Source of the DNA: an uncultured Bacteroides sp.
Lineage (GTDB): Bacteria > Bacteroidota > Bacteroidia > Bacteroidales > Bacteroidaceae
Direction of reading: 5' to 3'
NCBI GenBank assembly: GCA_900546645.1
Contig: URDR01000008.1
Coordinates: 1 to 48,368 of the forward strand
DNA: 48,368 nt
The position numbers and the translations under genes are program-made. The notes under the pieces were generated by a model, which was given only the letters and a program-made list of their open reading frames with translations, had not been told where the DNA came from and did no database searches. This document shows positions 16,852 to 26,386 of this stretch, piece by piece (within the stretch, counting starts at the first letter, position 1; each line of letters opens with the position of its first letter).

Positions 16852-18720
16852 TTATTGAAGTGGATTCTTAACTAATTTCGGGTTGTTGTTTAACACATCA
16901 TCAGCTATTGATGAATAATAGTTTGACAGGTTGAACAAACGAGCCTTTTCAAAGCGACTAGAACGTTGTTTAACGAAAATATACTTGTTTTTATCAGCTT
17001 CGTGTCCCGGTTTCGGTTCTGCAATTCGGTAAGGGAAGAGACCATAAACTACTGCTGTACTGTTATTTGTTATTCTGTCTTCATCTCCGTTCCAAATTTT
17101 ATCAGCAATACGCCAACGTTTCAAGTCGAAGTAGCGTTGGTCTTCGAAAGCCATTTCTACACGGCGTTCGTTTTGTATTTTCTCTAATGTTAGTGTGTTG
17201 AGGCTGTTTGCCGGGAATCCTGCGCGTTCACGTAACTTATTGATATAGTATAGTGCTCCAGGGGTATTGTCATTCAGCTCGAATGAAGCTTCTGCTGCAT
17301 TCAGATAAATTTCTCCGAGGCGAAACCAGGGCCACCAGTTGTCACTGTGGTTACGTAGTGAATAGCTTGATTCTTCAGTGATGTATTTACGGATGTAGAA
17401 TCCGGTATTACTTACGTTTGGAGTACGATCGGTCGGTCCATCTTGACCTACAAATGTTCCTCCGTCTGTATACTTGCTTCCCAAGACGGGGTCTGTAAGC
17501 AAGTCGTATTCTCCTTTTGGAGCATTCCAGACAGCAACACCTGCCTGAATATCCACATCACTGTTTCTGAACTGTGTTCCCGGATAGATGACTGTTCCGT
17601 AGAGACGTGCATCCTTGTTGGCAAACAAGTCTTCGGGATTGTCGAATACCTTATAGTCATTTCCATTCATGTAATTAAGCTTTCCGGATGTTCCGTCCAG
17701 GTAGTCGAATGCTTCTACCAATCCGAGTGACGGACCAACACAAGAAGAGTTGTCATTGTCTTCTTTCAGATGCTGTATCACATTGTCATAGCTGAAACTG
17801 TGTACCTTGTCAGAATATTTAAAGTCTTTAGCCCAAATGATTTCAGGATTATTGTCCTTATCCATAAACAGTTTATAGAAATTCACCCCTTTGTCATTAT
17901 CTTCATTGTATAAGTCGTATCCACCTTTGAGGATTTCTTTTGATGCGGCCAGTGACTTTTCGTAATAATCGCTTGCCTTGTCTGCCGGAATACCAACTTC
18001 GCCTCCATCTGTAACAATGTTGGGAGTTTTCAGTGCGTTATATTTGGCGATAGAACCGGCGTAAAGCATGGCACGGCTCTCTAAAGCCAAGGCTGTATAA
18101 TAGTTGGCACGAGTCTGGCTCTTTCCATTCTTTTTCAGTGCTTCTTTGATATCTTCACATTCATTATATACAAAATCATAGATTTCGTGTTCCTTTGCAC
18201 GTGGATTTTGCAAATAGCTTGGATCTCCGCTGAAGTCATATTCCAATGTTTTGGTAATCAAAGGAACTCCTCCCATGCGGCGTACCATATCAAAGTAGAT
18301 GTAGGCACGTATAAAACGGAATTCTGCGTTGAAAAGATTTTTATCCTCTTCAGTCAGATTGACTCCATATCTTTCTAAATTTTCGATAGACATGTTTATG
18401 TCACGCATTAGTCCATAATCCCATAATCTTCCGTAGTCATTTCCGTATTGAAGAGTATTTCTCCAATTCTGGTCCAATGTGCCGCACCACATGGCTTCGT
18501 CTGATTCACACATACCTCCAGTGTTAAAAACGCCATGCAAATGAGTTATACGGTCGTAAAGGTTTGCTAATTGTGATTTTACCATGGCAGGATCGTTCCA
18601 TACCTGTTCATTGGTAAGAATATTTTTGGGATCCTCTTCAAACCAGTCGTCACCACAGCTGGATAGTAATGATGCGAATGCCGTTCCCAATATCATAATT
18701 TTTATTGTTTTATTTCTCAT
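16852..18720 (-). CDS. SusD/RagB-family glycan-binding lipoprotein
   Basis: A surface lipoprotein that works with its SusC partner as the lid of a glycan importer. The 622-residue protein has a lipoprotein signal with lipobox LLSSC (cysteine near 22) and the SusD N-terminal pattern in which a FEEDPKNILTNEQVW segment follows. The helical TPR-like core includes a FNAEFRFIRAYIYFDMVRRMGGVPLI-type segment near residue 130 and the C-terminal RRVEMAFEDQRYFDLKRW motif that is diagnostic of the family. It starts 11 nt after susC. Induction is expected through the divergent HTCS regulator. Confidence 0.95.
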   Translation of the reverse strand: MRNKTIKIMILGTAFASLLSSCGDDWFEEDPKNILTNEQVWNDPAMVKSQLANLYDRITHLHGVFNTGGMCESDEAMWCGTLDQNWRNTLQYGNDYGRLWDYGLMRDINMSIENLERYGVNLTEEDKNLFNAEFRFIRAYIYFDMVRRMGGVPLITKTLEYDFSGDPSYLQNPRAKEHEIYDFVYNECEDIKEALKKNGKSQTRANYYTALALESRAMLYAGSIAKYNALKTPNIVTDGGEVGIPADKASDYYEKSLAASKEILKGGYDLYNEDNDKGVNFYKLFMDKDNNPEIIWAKDFKYSDKVHSFSYDNVIQHLKEDNDNSSCVGPSLGLVEAFDYLDGTSGKLNYMNGNDYKVFDNPEDLFANKDARLYGTVIYPGTQFRNSDVDIQAGVAVWNAPKGEYDLLTDPVLGSKYTDGGTFVGQDGPTDRTPNVSNTGFYIRKYITEESSYSLRNHSDNWWPWFRLGEIYLNAAEASFELNDNTPGALYYINKLRERAGFPANSLNTLTLEKIQNERRVEMAFEDQRYFDLKRWRIADKIWNGDEDRITNNSTAVVYGLFPYRIAEPKPGHEADKNKYIFVKQRSSRFEKARLFNLSNYYSSIADDVLNNNPKLVKNPLQ

Positions 18721-18731
18721 ATTTATAATTT

Positions 18732-21700
18732 TTAGAAGGTTACATTAAATCCGAGTAAGAATGTACGCTGCTGTGGATAGACAACTGCTGCAGCTGCTGT
18801 AATTTCAGGGTCAATTCCGTATTGGTGTACATTATCAAATGAACACAGATTAGATATGTTGGCATAAATACGTACTTTCTGTGCATGAATAGGCTTTAAC
18901 ATCCATATCGGAAGACTATAACCAACTTCTAAGTTGGAGATACGCAGATAGCGTACGTTATGCAGCCAGAAGTCACTGTTTTTATTATTGTAACCAAATT
19001 CTCCCTTGCGGATAGCTGGATAGCGTCCTGGAATCCATTCACTTTCCGGATCATAAAGATCAGCTCTGTGCCAACGGTCTTCTAACAAGTAAACAGGTGA
19101 GTTTCCATCTCCGTGGAAAGCGTTTGCCAATTCATAGTTTTGTCTCCATCCTTGCATGGCACCACCTGAGAAGTCAATGTTTAAATCAATACCTTTCCAT
19201 TCCAAGCCGATATTACCTCCAAATGAAAGGATAGGAGCCCAGTTCTCTGGGAAACCGATGGGGCGTTCGTCCATTCCGTTGATGACACCATCTCCATTCA
19301 CATCTTTATAAATAAAGTCTCCTGGAAGCAGTGAAGTATTTCCTTGTCCATCTAAGTCAACAGGATAGTTTTTAATCTGTTCTTCTGACTGGAACTGACC
19401 GATAACTTGATATCCCCAATAGATACCTCCCCAGCGATCTTCTGCTGAATTACGATATTCGTCCCATGAGTTTCCGAAGCGTGGTTTGTAAGTTTCAATA
19501 CTTCTGTAGCGTGAGAACGTGATGTTACCACTTACGCGATAGTTCAGTTCACCGATATGGTCAGTCCAAGTAACCATTGCTTCTGTTCCTATATAGGCCT
19601 GTTTGTTCAAGTTTTCGTTAGGAAGTGAGTAGCCTACTTCGCTTGGAAGCAGCACGTCATAACGTGCGGCGGGTACTCCTGTGATATCTTTACGGAATGC
19701 ATCGGCTGTAACAGTCAGGCGATTGCCAAACATGGTTAAGTCAATACCTATATTCTTTGATGTATTTTTAGTCCATGAAAGATTCGTTACGGGTAGTCCT
19801 CTTTGGTTTAGTCCGGTAACAAATTCTCCGTCTAATACGGCATTTCCTTGTGCCCAGTTATATCCTGGTAAGTATCCGAACATTGAAACGTCTTTTTCAG
19901 TACCCGTCTGACCGATAGAGGCACGGATTTTGAAGTCATCTACAACCGTTTTTAAGGGTTCGAAGAACTTCTCTTCAGAGATTCTCCAACCTAAAGATAC
20001 CCCAGGGAAGAAGCCCCAACGTTGGCTTGGAGCATATAAGTAAGAGCCATCGTAACGGCCTAATAATTCAATTAAATATTTATGAGCATAGTTGTAATTT
20101 ATACGAGCCAACCAACCTGCACGTGCTTCATAACTCCATTCATCTCCAAAGCTGTTGATTTCATCTTTTTGCAATAAAGGGAGATAATCATTTGACGGTT
20201 CTGTTCCATAAGTTTTTTTGCTCCAATCATAATCTGAAGCTTCATAACCTAATACGGCAGAAACATTATGTTTTCCAAATTGCTTGTTGTAGTTTAATTG
20301 CAATTGCATATAGCGGGTAGGTACGCTACGGTCAATCTGTAATCTCCAAGGGCCTACAGCATCGGTTCCGTTGTATGTGTCAGTTGCTTCATCGTAGGTA
20401 TAAATTTGGTAACTATACTGTCGTCCGTCAAAGCGGCTGTTGGTATATCCATAAGAGAATGTTGCTTTAGCAGTTAAACCAAATCCAAAGTCATATTGTG
20501 CATAGGCATTGATATTGGCATTACGGGTTAAGTTATCTTTGTATCCGGCAATGTCACGGCTGAATGCAGCTGGATTATATCCGTTACGAGTCGGGTCAAT
20601 GTTGCGGATATAGTCTGGATTGTCGTTAGCATACGGACTATCGATAGGACGCATCTTGAGCATCGCTAAAATAGAAGAATAGTAGGCATCACCTCCAGGA
20701 AGACCTACATCTTCAGTCTTTTCATATCTGCCGCTCACTTGTGCTCCGATGGTAAAGCGTTTAGTGATTTTACTATCAATGTTTAACTGGAAGTTTGTAC
20801 GCTGATAGTCAAAATCAGGCATCATTGCTTCTTGTTTGGTATGGGCTAATGATAAATAATAATTTGTTTTTTCAGAACCTCCGGTTACGCTGGCGTTGAT
20901 GTGGTACTGTGGTACGTTTTTGCGCATAATCATGTCATAATAGTCATAACTTTTGTAACCTTTTTCAGTTCCGACAGCCCATTTTTCCAATTCTTCTTTA
21001 GTATAGACAGAGTTAGGATCTTCTCCGCGGTTTTGGGCAGCTTCAGCCAATCCTCTTGTATATTGTGCTGCATTAGCCAGCTCTGGGAAACGGGTTAAGT
21101 TTTGCCACCCATAGTAACCATTTACATTGATGCTTACTTTTTCGTTTTTCCGTCCTTTTTTGGTCGTTACCAATACTACCCCATTCGAAGCACGCAGTCC
21201 GTAAATGGCTGCAGAGGCATCTTTCAAGATTGTAATACTTTCAATATCTTCTATATTTAATGCATTGAAAACGTCATTGCCTGAAACTTCAGATGCCTGT
21301 AACCAGTCTGAACCTGTATTTCCTCCATAAGGGATACCGTCAATGACGTATAAAGGTGCTCCCATGTTACGAATTTCCAGACTGATTCCTTTACCAGGAC
21401 GCGCATCCTTGGCGCGGGTAGAAATCCCTGCCATTTTACCGGCAAGTGCACCGGCTGTTGTTGTAGAAACAGAGCGTGTAAGTGATTCGGATTTTACATC
21501 ACTAATGGCTCCGGTTAAGCTTTTTTTGGTTTGAGTACCATAACCGACAACAACAACTTCGTCTAAAGTTTCAGTGTCTTCTTTTAAGACAACATTAATT
21601 TGTGTTTTTCCATTAATAGAAACTTCAGCTGATTTATAACCGATAAAAGAAACAATTAAAATACCATCATTCGATTCAACTGGCAATGTGAAATTTCCAT

Positions 21701-21866
21701 CAATATCCGTAATGGTACCAGTTGCAGTACCTTTTACGGTGACATTCGCTCCAATAACAGGCTCTCCAGTAGTATCAACTACATGGCCTGTAATCTGATT
21801 CTGTGCAAATGCTATTGCTGAGCAAAATAGCATGATGCAAACAAGTAAGAATTTACAATTCCTCAT
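18732..21866 (-). CDS. SusC/RagA-family TonB-dependent outer-membrane glycan transporter
   Basis: The outer-membrane barrel of the PUL, importing oligosaccharides with energy from TonB. The 1044-residue protein has a signal peptide ending at AFAQ, then a carboxypeptidase-regulatory-like domain (about 24-100, with GEPVIGANVTVKGT). The TonB box region ETLDEVVVVGYG follows, then the plug with SLTGAISDV, the SusC-specific IESITILKDASAAIYG segment and the beta-barrel to a terminal FNVTF strand. It is the first gene of the leftward unit. A -7 element and predicted HTCS operator lie upstream. Confidence 0.96.
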   Translation of the reverse strand: MRNCKFLLVCIMLFCSAIAFAQNQITGHVVDTTGEPVIGANVTVKGTATGTITDIDGNFTLPVESNDGILIVSFIGYKSAEVSINGKTQINVVLKEDTETLDEVVVVGYGTQTKKSLTGAISDVKSESLTRSVSTTTAGALAGKMAGISTRAKDARPGKGISLEIRNMGAPLYVIDGIPYGGNTGSDWLQASEVSGNDVFNALNIEDIESITILKDASAAIYGLRASNGVVLVTTKKGRKNEKVSINVNGYYGWQNLTRFPELANAAQYTRGLAEAAQNRGEDPNSVYTKEELEKWAVGTEKGYKSYDYYDMIMRKNVPQYHINASVTGGSEKTNYYLSLAHTKQEAMMPDFDYQRTNFQLNIDSKITKRFTIGAQVSGRYEKTEDVGLPGGDAYYSSILAMLKMRPIDSPYANDNPDYIRNIDPTRNGYNPAAFSRDIAGYKDNLTRNANINAYAQYDFGFGLTAKATFSYGYTNSRFDGRQYSYQIYTYDEATDTYNGTDAVGPWRLQIDRSVPTRYMQLQLNYNKQFGKHNVSAVLGYEASDYDWSKKTYGTEPSNDYLPLLQKDEINSFGDEWSYEARAGWLARINYNYAHKYLIELLGRYDGSYLYAPSQRWGFFPGVSLGWRISEEKFFEPLKTVVDDFKIRASIGQTGTEKDVSMFGYLPGYNWAQGNAVLDGEFVTGLNQRGLPVTNLSWTKNTSKNIGIDLTMFGNRLTVTADAFRKDITGVPAARYDVLLPSEVGYSLPNENLNKQAYIGTEAMVTWTDHIGELNYRVSGNITFSRYRSIETYKPRFGNSWDEYRNSAEDRWGGIYWGYQVIGQFQSEEQIKNYPVDLDGQGNTSLLPGDFIYKDVNGDGVINGMDERPIGFPENWAPILSFGGNIGLEWKGIDLNIDFSGGAMQGWRQNYELANAFHGDGNSPVYLLEDRWHRADLYDPESEWIPGRYPAIRKGEFGYNNKNSDFWLHNVRYLRISNLEVGYSLPIWMLKPIHAQKVRIYANISNLCSFDNVHQYGIDPEITAAAAVVYPQQRTFLLGFNVTF

Positions 21867-21898
21867 AGTGTTTTATTAAAAGTTAATTAATATGAGTG

Positions 21899-21981
21899 CA
21901 AATTTATGATATAAAACTTTAAATTAGGGAAGGAAAATCTTGCAAAGATGGATAGTAAATCTTGCAGGATAAGTGTTTTTG
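21899..21981 (-). promoter_or_regulatory. Promoter and predicted HTCS operator of susC
   Basis: CAAATTTA (21899-21906) reads TAAATTTG, a -7 match, 32 nt before the susC ATG. The conserved block 21923-21981 differs from the GH30 copy at two of 59 positions. Half-sites AAATCTTGCA lie at 21935-21944 and 21957-21966, 22 bp apart. The block also lies 63 bp upstream of the divergent HTCS start codon, so one site could influence both directions. Confidence 0.82.
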
Positions 21982-22014
21982 ATACTTTTGTACGCTTTAT
22001 ATAAACTTTATTCT

Positions 22015-22022
22015 TATTTTTG
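22015..22022 (+). promoter_or_regulatory. Possible -7 element of the HTCS gene
   Basis: TATTTTTG matches TAnnTTTG and lies 22 nt before the HTCS ATG. TTTG at 21987-21990 is 24 nt upstream, a little far for a -33 element, so confidence is limited. Confidence 0.4.
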
Positions 22023-22044
22023 CTTTTGAAATAATGATATACGT

Positions 22045-25000
22045 ATGAAATACTCTCTTCTTTTTTTTATACTCACTTGGTTAACGGTATTTGATGTTTG
22101 TTCGGGCACTTCTTATATGATTCGTCATCTTGGAATGAGGCAAGGATTGTCGAATAATGATGTAGTTGATATTACGCAAGACAAGCGAGGCTTTTTGTGG
22201 TTTGCCACTGAAGAAGGGTTAAACCGGTTTGATGGTACTCGCTTCATATCTTATTATAAAAAGAGCAATGGAGGATTGACCGGAAATGAATTAAATTGTC
22301 TGTTGGATGATCCGGTAGATTCTTTACTCTGGATTGGTACACAGCGAGCTGGATTGAATGTCTATGATTATGCTCATGACTGCTTTTATCATTACAGGCA
22401 TGATTCCAGTGATCCACATAGCCTGGTTACTGATGATATAACAGATATTGCTGTCGCTCAGAACGGGAATATTTGGGTATCTACTTATTGGAATGGTGTG
22501 GATCTTCTGGATAAAAAAACAGGAAAATTTGTTCATTATAATACATCAACAGTACCTGAACTGGTCAGTAATAAAGTGTGGTCGGTTCTTGACGATGGCA
22601 ATGGTACTTTATATATAGGTCATGTGCACGATGGATTCACCATTTTGTCATTAAAAGAACTTACAGCTAAGAATTTTAAGAATAATCCGTTAAACTCCAA
22701 TAGTCTTCCAGGCAATGGGGTGAATTGTGTGTATAAAGACCGGAGTGGAAATATATGGTTGGGAACAGATAAAGGGTTGGCTCTTTTTAATCCGCAGACG
22801 GAAGCTTTTATTCGTTTCGGGGATAAAGAGGCTAAAATGCGGCATAATATTTCTGATATTTGTCAGTTTGATGACAATCGATTATGGATAGCTATGGAAT
22901 TTGGTGGAATAGCTATTCTTGATTTGTCGCAACAAATGTTTGTGTCACCAGAGAATTTCAGTATTCAGATATTAGAAGCCGGTGATGATTTATATAGCTT
23001 GTCGAATTCAAGTGTGCGGTGCTTGCATCAAGACTCATTTGGAAATGTCTGGGCTGGTGTATGGGGAGGAAATATAAATTTTGTGAGTAATGAAAAATCT
23101 CTTTTCAATATTTACTCTTATTCTACCTTGCAAGATTCAGAAAAAGCATTGAGTAACCCGATTGCCATCTCTGTTTGCCATGATAGAAAAGGGCAGATGT
23201 GGGTTGGAACCAATGGTGGTGGATTAAATGTGTTCAAAGACGGGAAGCGAATGGCCGTTTTAAAGAATACCACCGGTGATTATCGGACTAATATAGTGCA
23301 AACATCCTTATGTGACTCAGAAGGAAATCTGTGGTTCGGACTATTTGGAGGTGGAGTTAATATTTATGATGAGCGTACGAATCGTTTTCGGCAATTATTT
23401 CCGAAAGATAAGCAAAATGTAGATGTCCGTTCCATTTATGAAGACGATGACCGGGTGATATGGCTTTCCACGAGTGAAGGTATTTATAAGGTGGATGGAG
23501 AAAAACAGACGATTTTAGCACATTATGATATGGGGTATTCGTTGGTTCGTGATGTGTGGAAAGACGAAAAAGATAATTTGTGGATTGGAACTTTTGGAGG
23601 AGGGCTGTATATTTGTGATGCTTCCATGAAGGAAATCAAGCATTTTGATGTATTTGGAGGTTTTCCTTCGAACACCATTAATCAGATATATGCCGATCGG
23701 AAAAAGCGTGTGTGGGTGGCTACCGGAGAAGGATTGGTTTGCTTTCCTTCAGGAAATTGGAATGACTATCATGTGTATCATCGTGAAAAAGGGTTGAGTA
23801 ATATCCATATAAGAGCTATTGCTGAAGATTTCTCAGGAAATATCTGGGTGAGTACCAACCATGGGATAAGTTGTTTGCTTGAAAATAAAGGTCATTTTCA
23901 GAATTATAATGAGATTGATCAGGTTCCATTGGGAAGCTTTAACAATAAAAGTGTTTCAACAGATCATAATGGGCTTATCTATTTTGGTTCTACAGATGGA
24001 CTTTGCTCATTCAGTCCGGAATATGTTTTGAGTCATCGTGATGCTCCCAAACCTATTGTTTCGAGGGTAAAAATCTCAGAGCCTTTAGAGCGTCAGAATG
24101 CAACAGAACTTGAACTATTCCCCAAAGAGGGTGAGAAAATAAGGTTGAAGTATACACAGAATAATTTAATCCTTTCATTTAATGTCTTAAATTATGCACT
24201 TGCCGGTCAGGTGGAGTATGCTTGTATGCTTGATGGGTTTGAGTCATCTTGGTATACGGTTGATGACCCTAATAATGTGGTTTATCGTAGTTTGCCTCCC
24301 GGAAAGTATACACTTTTCGTAAAGACCCGTATCCGTAATCAGGAGTGGTCGGATGTGCAGGCTTCTCTTTCTGTAGTGATAGAGCCTCCATTTTGGCTCT
24401 CATGGTGGGCTAAGCTGATATACATAACATTGGCAGTCCTGTTGTTTGGTGTAGCTTTATGGCTCTACCGTCGCCGGTTGAACTTTTATTATCTGTACGA
24501 GGCTGAAAAACGAAATCATGAACATGAACAGGTGTTGAACCAAGAGCGTTTACGTTTCTATACAAACATTACACATGAACTTCGTACTCCGCTGACTTTA
24601 ATCTTAGGACCACTGGAAGATTTGATGGCGAGTCGCGGGCTTCCTCCCAGACATCGTCAGAAGGTTACAGTGATTCATCAGAGTGCCATACGCTTATTAA
24701 ACTTGATTAACCAGCTGCTGGAATTCAGAAAGACGGAAACTCAGAATAAAAAGCTATGTGTAATGCATGGAAACTTGGCGGCCCTTGTTCATGAAATAGG
24801 ATTAAAGTACAAGGAGTTAAACCGTAAAGAAGAAGTACGTATATCAGTAGCAACCAAGTCGGATGATATGCAGTTGTTTTTCGATAAGGAAATAATTACG
24901 ATTATTCTTGATAACTTGATTTCAAATGCCTTGAAATATACTGAAAGAGGAGAGGTTTTACTTTCTTTGAAATGGATTACCGTTGGAGAACGTAAATATG

Positions 25001-26145
25001 CTGAGATACGGGTGAAAGATACAGGCTATGGTATTTCTCCTGAAGCTTTACCGTATATATTTGAGCGTTTCTATCAGGAAGGCAGTGAACATCAGGCTTC
25101 TGGAACAGGTATTGGCTTGGCACTGGTGAAAAATTTGATAGACTTGCATGAAGCACAAATATCAGTGGAGAGTACATTGAATGAAGGAAGTACATTTATT
25201 GTACGCTTGCAGGCCGATTACGTATATCCGTCAGCTCTTCATGAAGATGCTGCCGAGCCTGTTAAAGTGCAGGAAAAAGCAGGAACAGAGACTGCTTCTG
25301 AAGAGCCAGATTCAGAAAACAACCGTCGTATAGCTTTGGTTGTTGAGGATAATCCTGATATTTGTGACTATATAGCCGAATCTTTATCCGACGAGTTTGA
25401 AGTGCAGAAAGCAGAAAATGGAAAGGTAGGTTTGCAGCTTGCCATTAAATTAGTTCCAGATATTATAGTGAGTGATGTCATGATGCCTGAAATGGATGGA
25501 GTAGAAATGTGCCGTAAAGTAAAGGAAAATATATGTACCAGCCATATTCCGGTAATTCTTCTTACTGCTAAAGACTCCTTGACTGCTAAAGAAGAAGGCT
25601 ATCAGACTGGTGCTGATTCTTATATGACGAAGCCGTTTAGTGCTTCATTGCTCCGTACTCGTATTCAGAATCTGTTGGAAACCCGGCGTCGGTTGGCTGA
25701 GCATTTAGCCGGAAAATCTACCATGGATGTCAAAAAAACAGAAGTGGCTGCTAATACGAATAAGTTAGATGATGAATTTTTGCAGAAACTGACACAAATT
25801 ATAGAAGAGAATCTTTCTTTGGAGAAGGTAGATGTGCTGTTCTTGTCAGAAAAACTATGTATGAGCAGCTCTACTCTTTATCGCAAGGTAAAAGCCTTGA
25901 CTGGATATTCTACCAGTGAATATGTGCGCAAGGTGAAAATGCGTTGTGCAGAAGAACTTCTTTTAAAAGGAGAATATACGGTCAAGCAAATAGCCTTTAT
26001 GGTAGGTATGAATAGTCGGGTTTATTTCCGCCAATGCTTCAGGGATGAGTTTGGTATATCTCCAACAGACTATATGAAGCAGCTTAAGGGGGTTAATATA
26101 GAGGAGGACGAGAAAGAGGATCATGATACTTCTCAATCAGAATAA
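22045..26145 (+). CDS. Hybrid two-component system regulator (HTCS)
   Basis: One polypeptide senses a glycan breakdown product in the periplasm and activates PUL genes. The 1366 residues contain a signal peptide (1-22) and a periplasmic beta-propeller sensor of Reg_prop repeats (about 30-680, recurring WIGT/GGGL motifs). A Y_Y_Y domain (about 692-775) and a membrane helix (about 788-812) follow. Then come the histidine kinase with H844 (THELRTPL) and ATPase boxes NALKYT and GTGIGLAL, a receiver with D1144 (VSDVMMPEMDG), and an AraC-type DNA-binding domain (about 1270-1350). All catalytic residues are present. It is divergent from susC, and the 22-bp-spaced direct repeats there suit an AraC-type dimer. 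Confidence 0.96.
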   Translation: MKYSLLFFILTWLTVFDVCSGTSYMIRHLGMRQGLSNNDVVDITQDKRGFLWFATEEGLNRFDGTRFISYYKKSNGGLTGNELNCLLDDPVDSLLWIGTQRAGLNVYDYAHDCFYHYRHDSSDPHSLVTDDITDIAVAQNGNIWVSTYWNGVDLLDKKTGKFVHYNTSTVPELVSNKVWSVLDDGNGTLYIGHVHDGFTILSLKELTAKNFKNNPLNSNSLPGNGVNCVYKDRSGNIWLGTDKGLALFNPQTEAFIRFGDKEAKMRHNISDICQFDDNRLWIAMEFGGIAILDLSQQMFVSPENFSIQILEAGDDLYSLSNSSVRCLHQDSFGNVWAGVWGGNINFVSNEKSLFNIYSYSTLQDSEKALSNPIAISVCHDRKGQMWVGTNGGGLNVFKDGKRMAVLKNTTGDYRTNIVQTSLCDSEGNLWFGLFGGGVNIYDERTNRFRQLFPKDKQNVDVRSIYEDDDRVIWLSTSEGIYKVDGEKQTILAHYDMGYSLVRDVWKDEKDNLWIGTFGGGLYICDASMKEIKHFDVFGGFPSNTINQIYADRKKRVWVATGEGLVCFPSGNWNDYHVYHREKGLSNIHIRAIAEDFSGNIWVSTNHGISCLLENKGHFQNYNEIDQVPLGSFNNKSVSTDHNGLIYFGSTDGLCSFSPEYVLSHRDAPKPIVSRVKISEPLERQNATELELFPKEGEKIRLKYTQNNLILSFNVLNYALAGQVEYACMLDGFESSWYTVDDPNNVVYRSLPPGKYTLFVKTRIRNQEWSDVQASLSVVIEPPFWLSWWAKLIYITLAVLLFGVALWLYRRRLNFYYLYEAEKRNHEHEQVLNQERLRFYTNITHELRTPLTLILGPLEDLMASRGLPPRHRQKVTVIHQSAIRLLNLINQLLEFRKTETQNKKLCVMHGNLAALVHEIGLKYKELNRKEEVRISVATKSDDMQLFFDKEIITIILDNLISNALKYTERGEVLLSLKWITVGERKYAEIRVKDTGYGISPEALPYIFERFYQEGSEHQASGTGIGLALVKNLIDLHEAQISVESTLNEGSTFIVRLQADYVYPSALHEDAAEPVKVQEKAGTETASEEPDSENNRRIALVVEDNPDICDYIAESLSDEFEVQKAENGKVGLQLAIKLVPDIIVSDVMMPEMDGVEMCRKVKENICTSHIPVILLTAKDSLTAKEEGYQTGADSYMTKPFSASLLRTRIQNLLETRRRLAEHLAGKSTMDVKKTEVAANTNKLDDEFLQKLTQIIEENLSLEKVDVLFLSEKLCMSSSTLYRKVKALTGYSTSEYVRKVKMRCAEELLLKGEYTVKQIAFMVGMNSRVYFRQCFRDEFGISPTDYMKQLKGVNIEEDEKEDHDTSQSE

Positions 26146-26157
26146 AGCAGTAGACTG

Positions 26158-26204
26158 AATGGTTCGTTATTGATTTATCAGTGGCGGACCATTTGCTTTC
26201 TTTT
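26158..26204 (+). terminator. Possible terminator of the HTCS gene
   Basis: AATGGTTCG (26158-26166) pairs with CGGACCATT (26185-26193) with one G-T pair, and a pyrimidine-rich CTTTCTTTT follows. The loop is long at 18 nt, so strength is uncertain. Confidence 0.45.
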
Positions 26205-26304
26205 GACAGATTCCTTCTTTTGCTTTATGATAAAATGTCAGTCATGTTGTTATTTTGTCAGTTAAACTGAATTTTTTATCGTCGGGAAAAAGCAAAAAAC
26301 ATTT

Positions 26305-26320
26305 TGGCACACCGTTTGCT
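26305..26320 (+). promoter_or_regulatory. Sigma-54-type -24/-12 promoter of dnaK
   Basis: TGGCACACCGTTTGCT fits the RpoN consensus TGGCACGNNNNTTGCW at every defined base except one (A for G at position 7). The GG and GC doublets have the correct spacing. The predicted start is about 56 nt before the dnaK ATG. No CIRCE-type inverted repeat was seen in the leader. A related element precedes grpE-dnaJ at 46669-46684. Confidence 0.65.
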
Positions 26321-26386
26321 AAAAGATAGTCGTAACGCTTCGGCGAAAATAATAATAAGAAAATAATAAATAAAAAAGATACAATT

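Noticed and set aside
26182..26197. A third sigma-54-like match upstream of dnaK (TGGCGGACCATTTGCT)
   Set aside because: The spacing fits, but two conserved bases of the -24 box differ and the segment overlaps the 3' arm of the probable HTCS terminator, so pairing explains it better.
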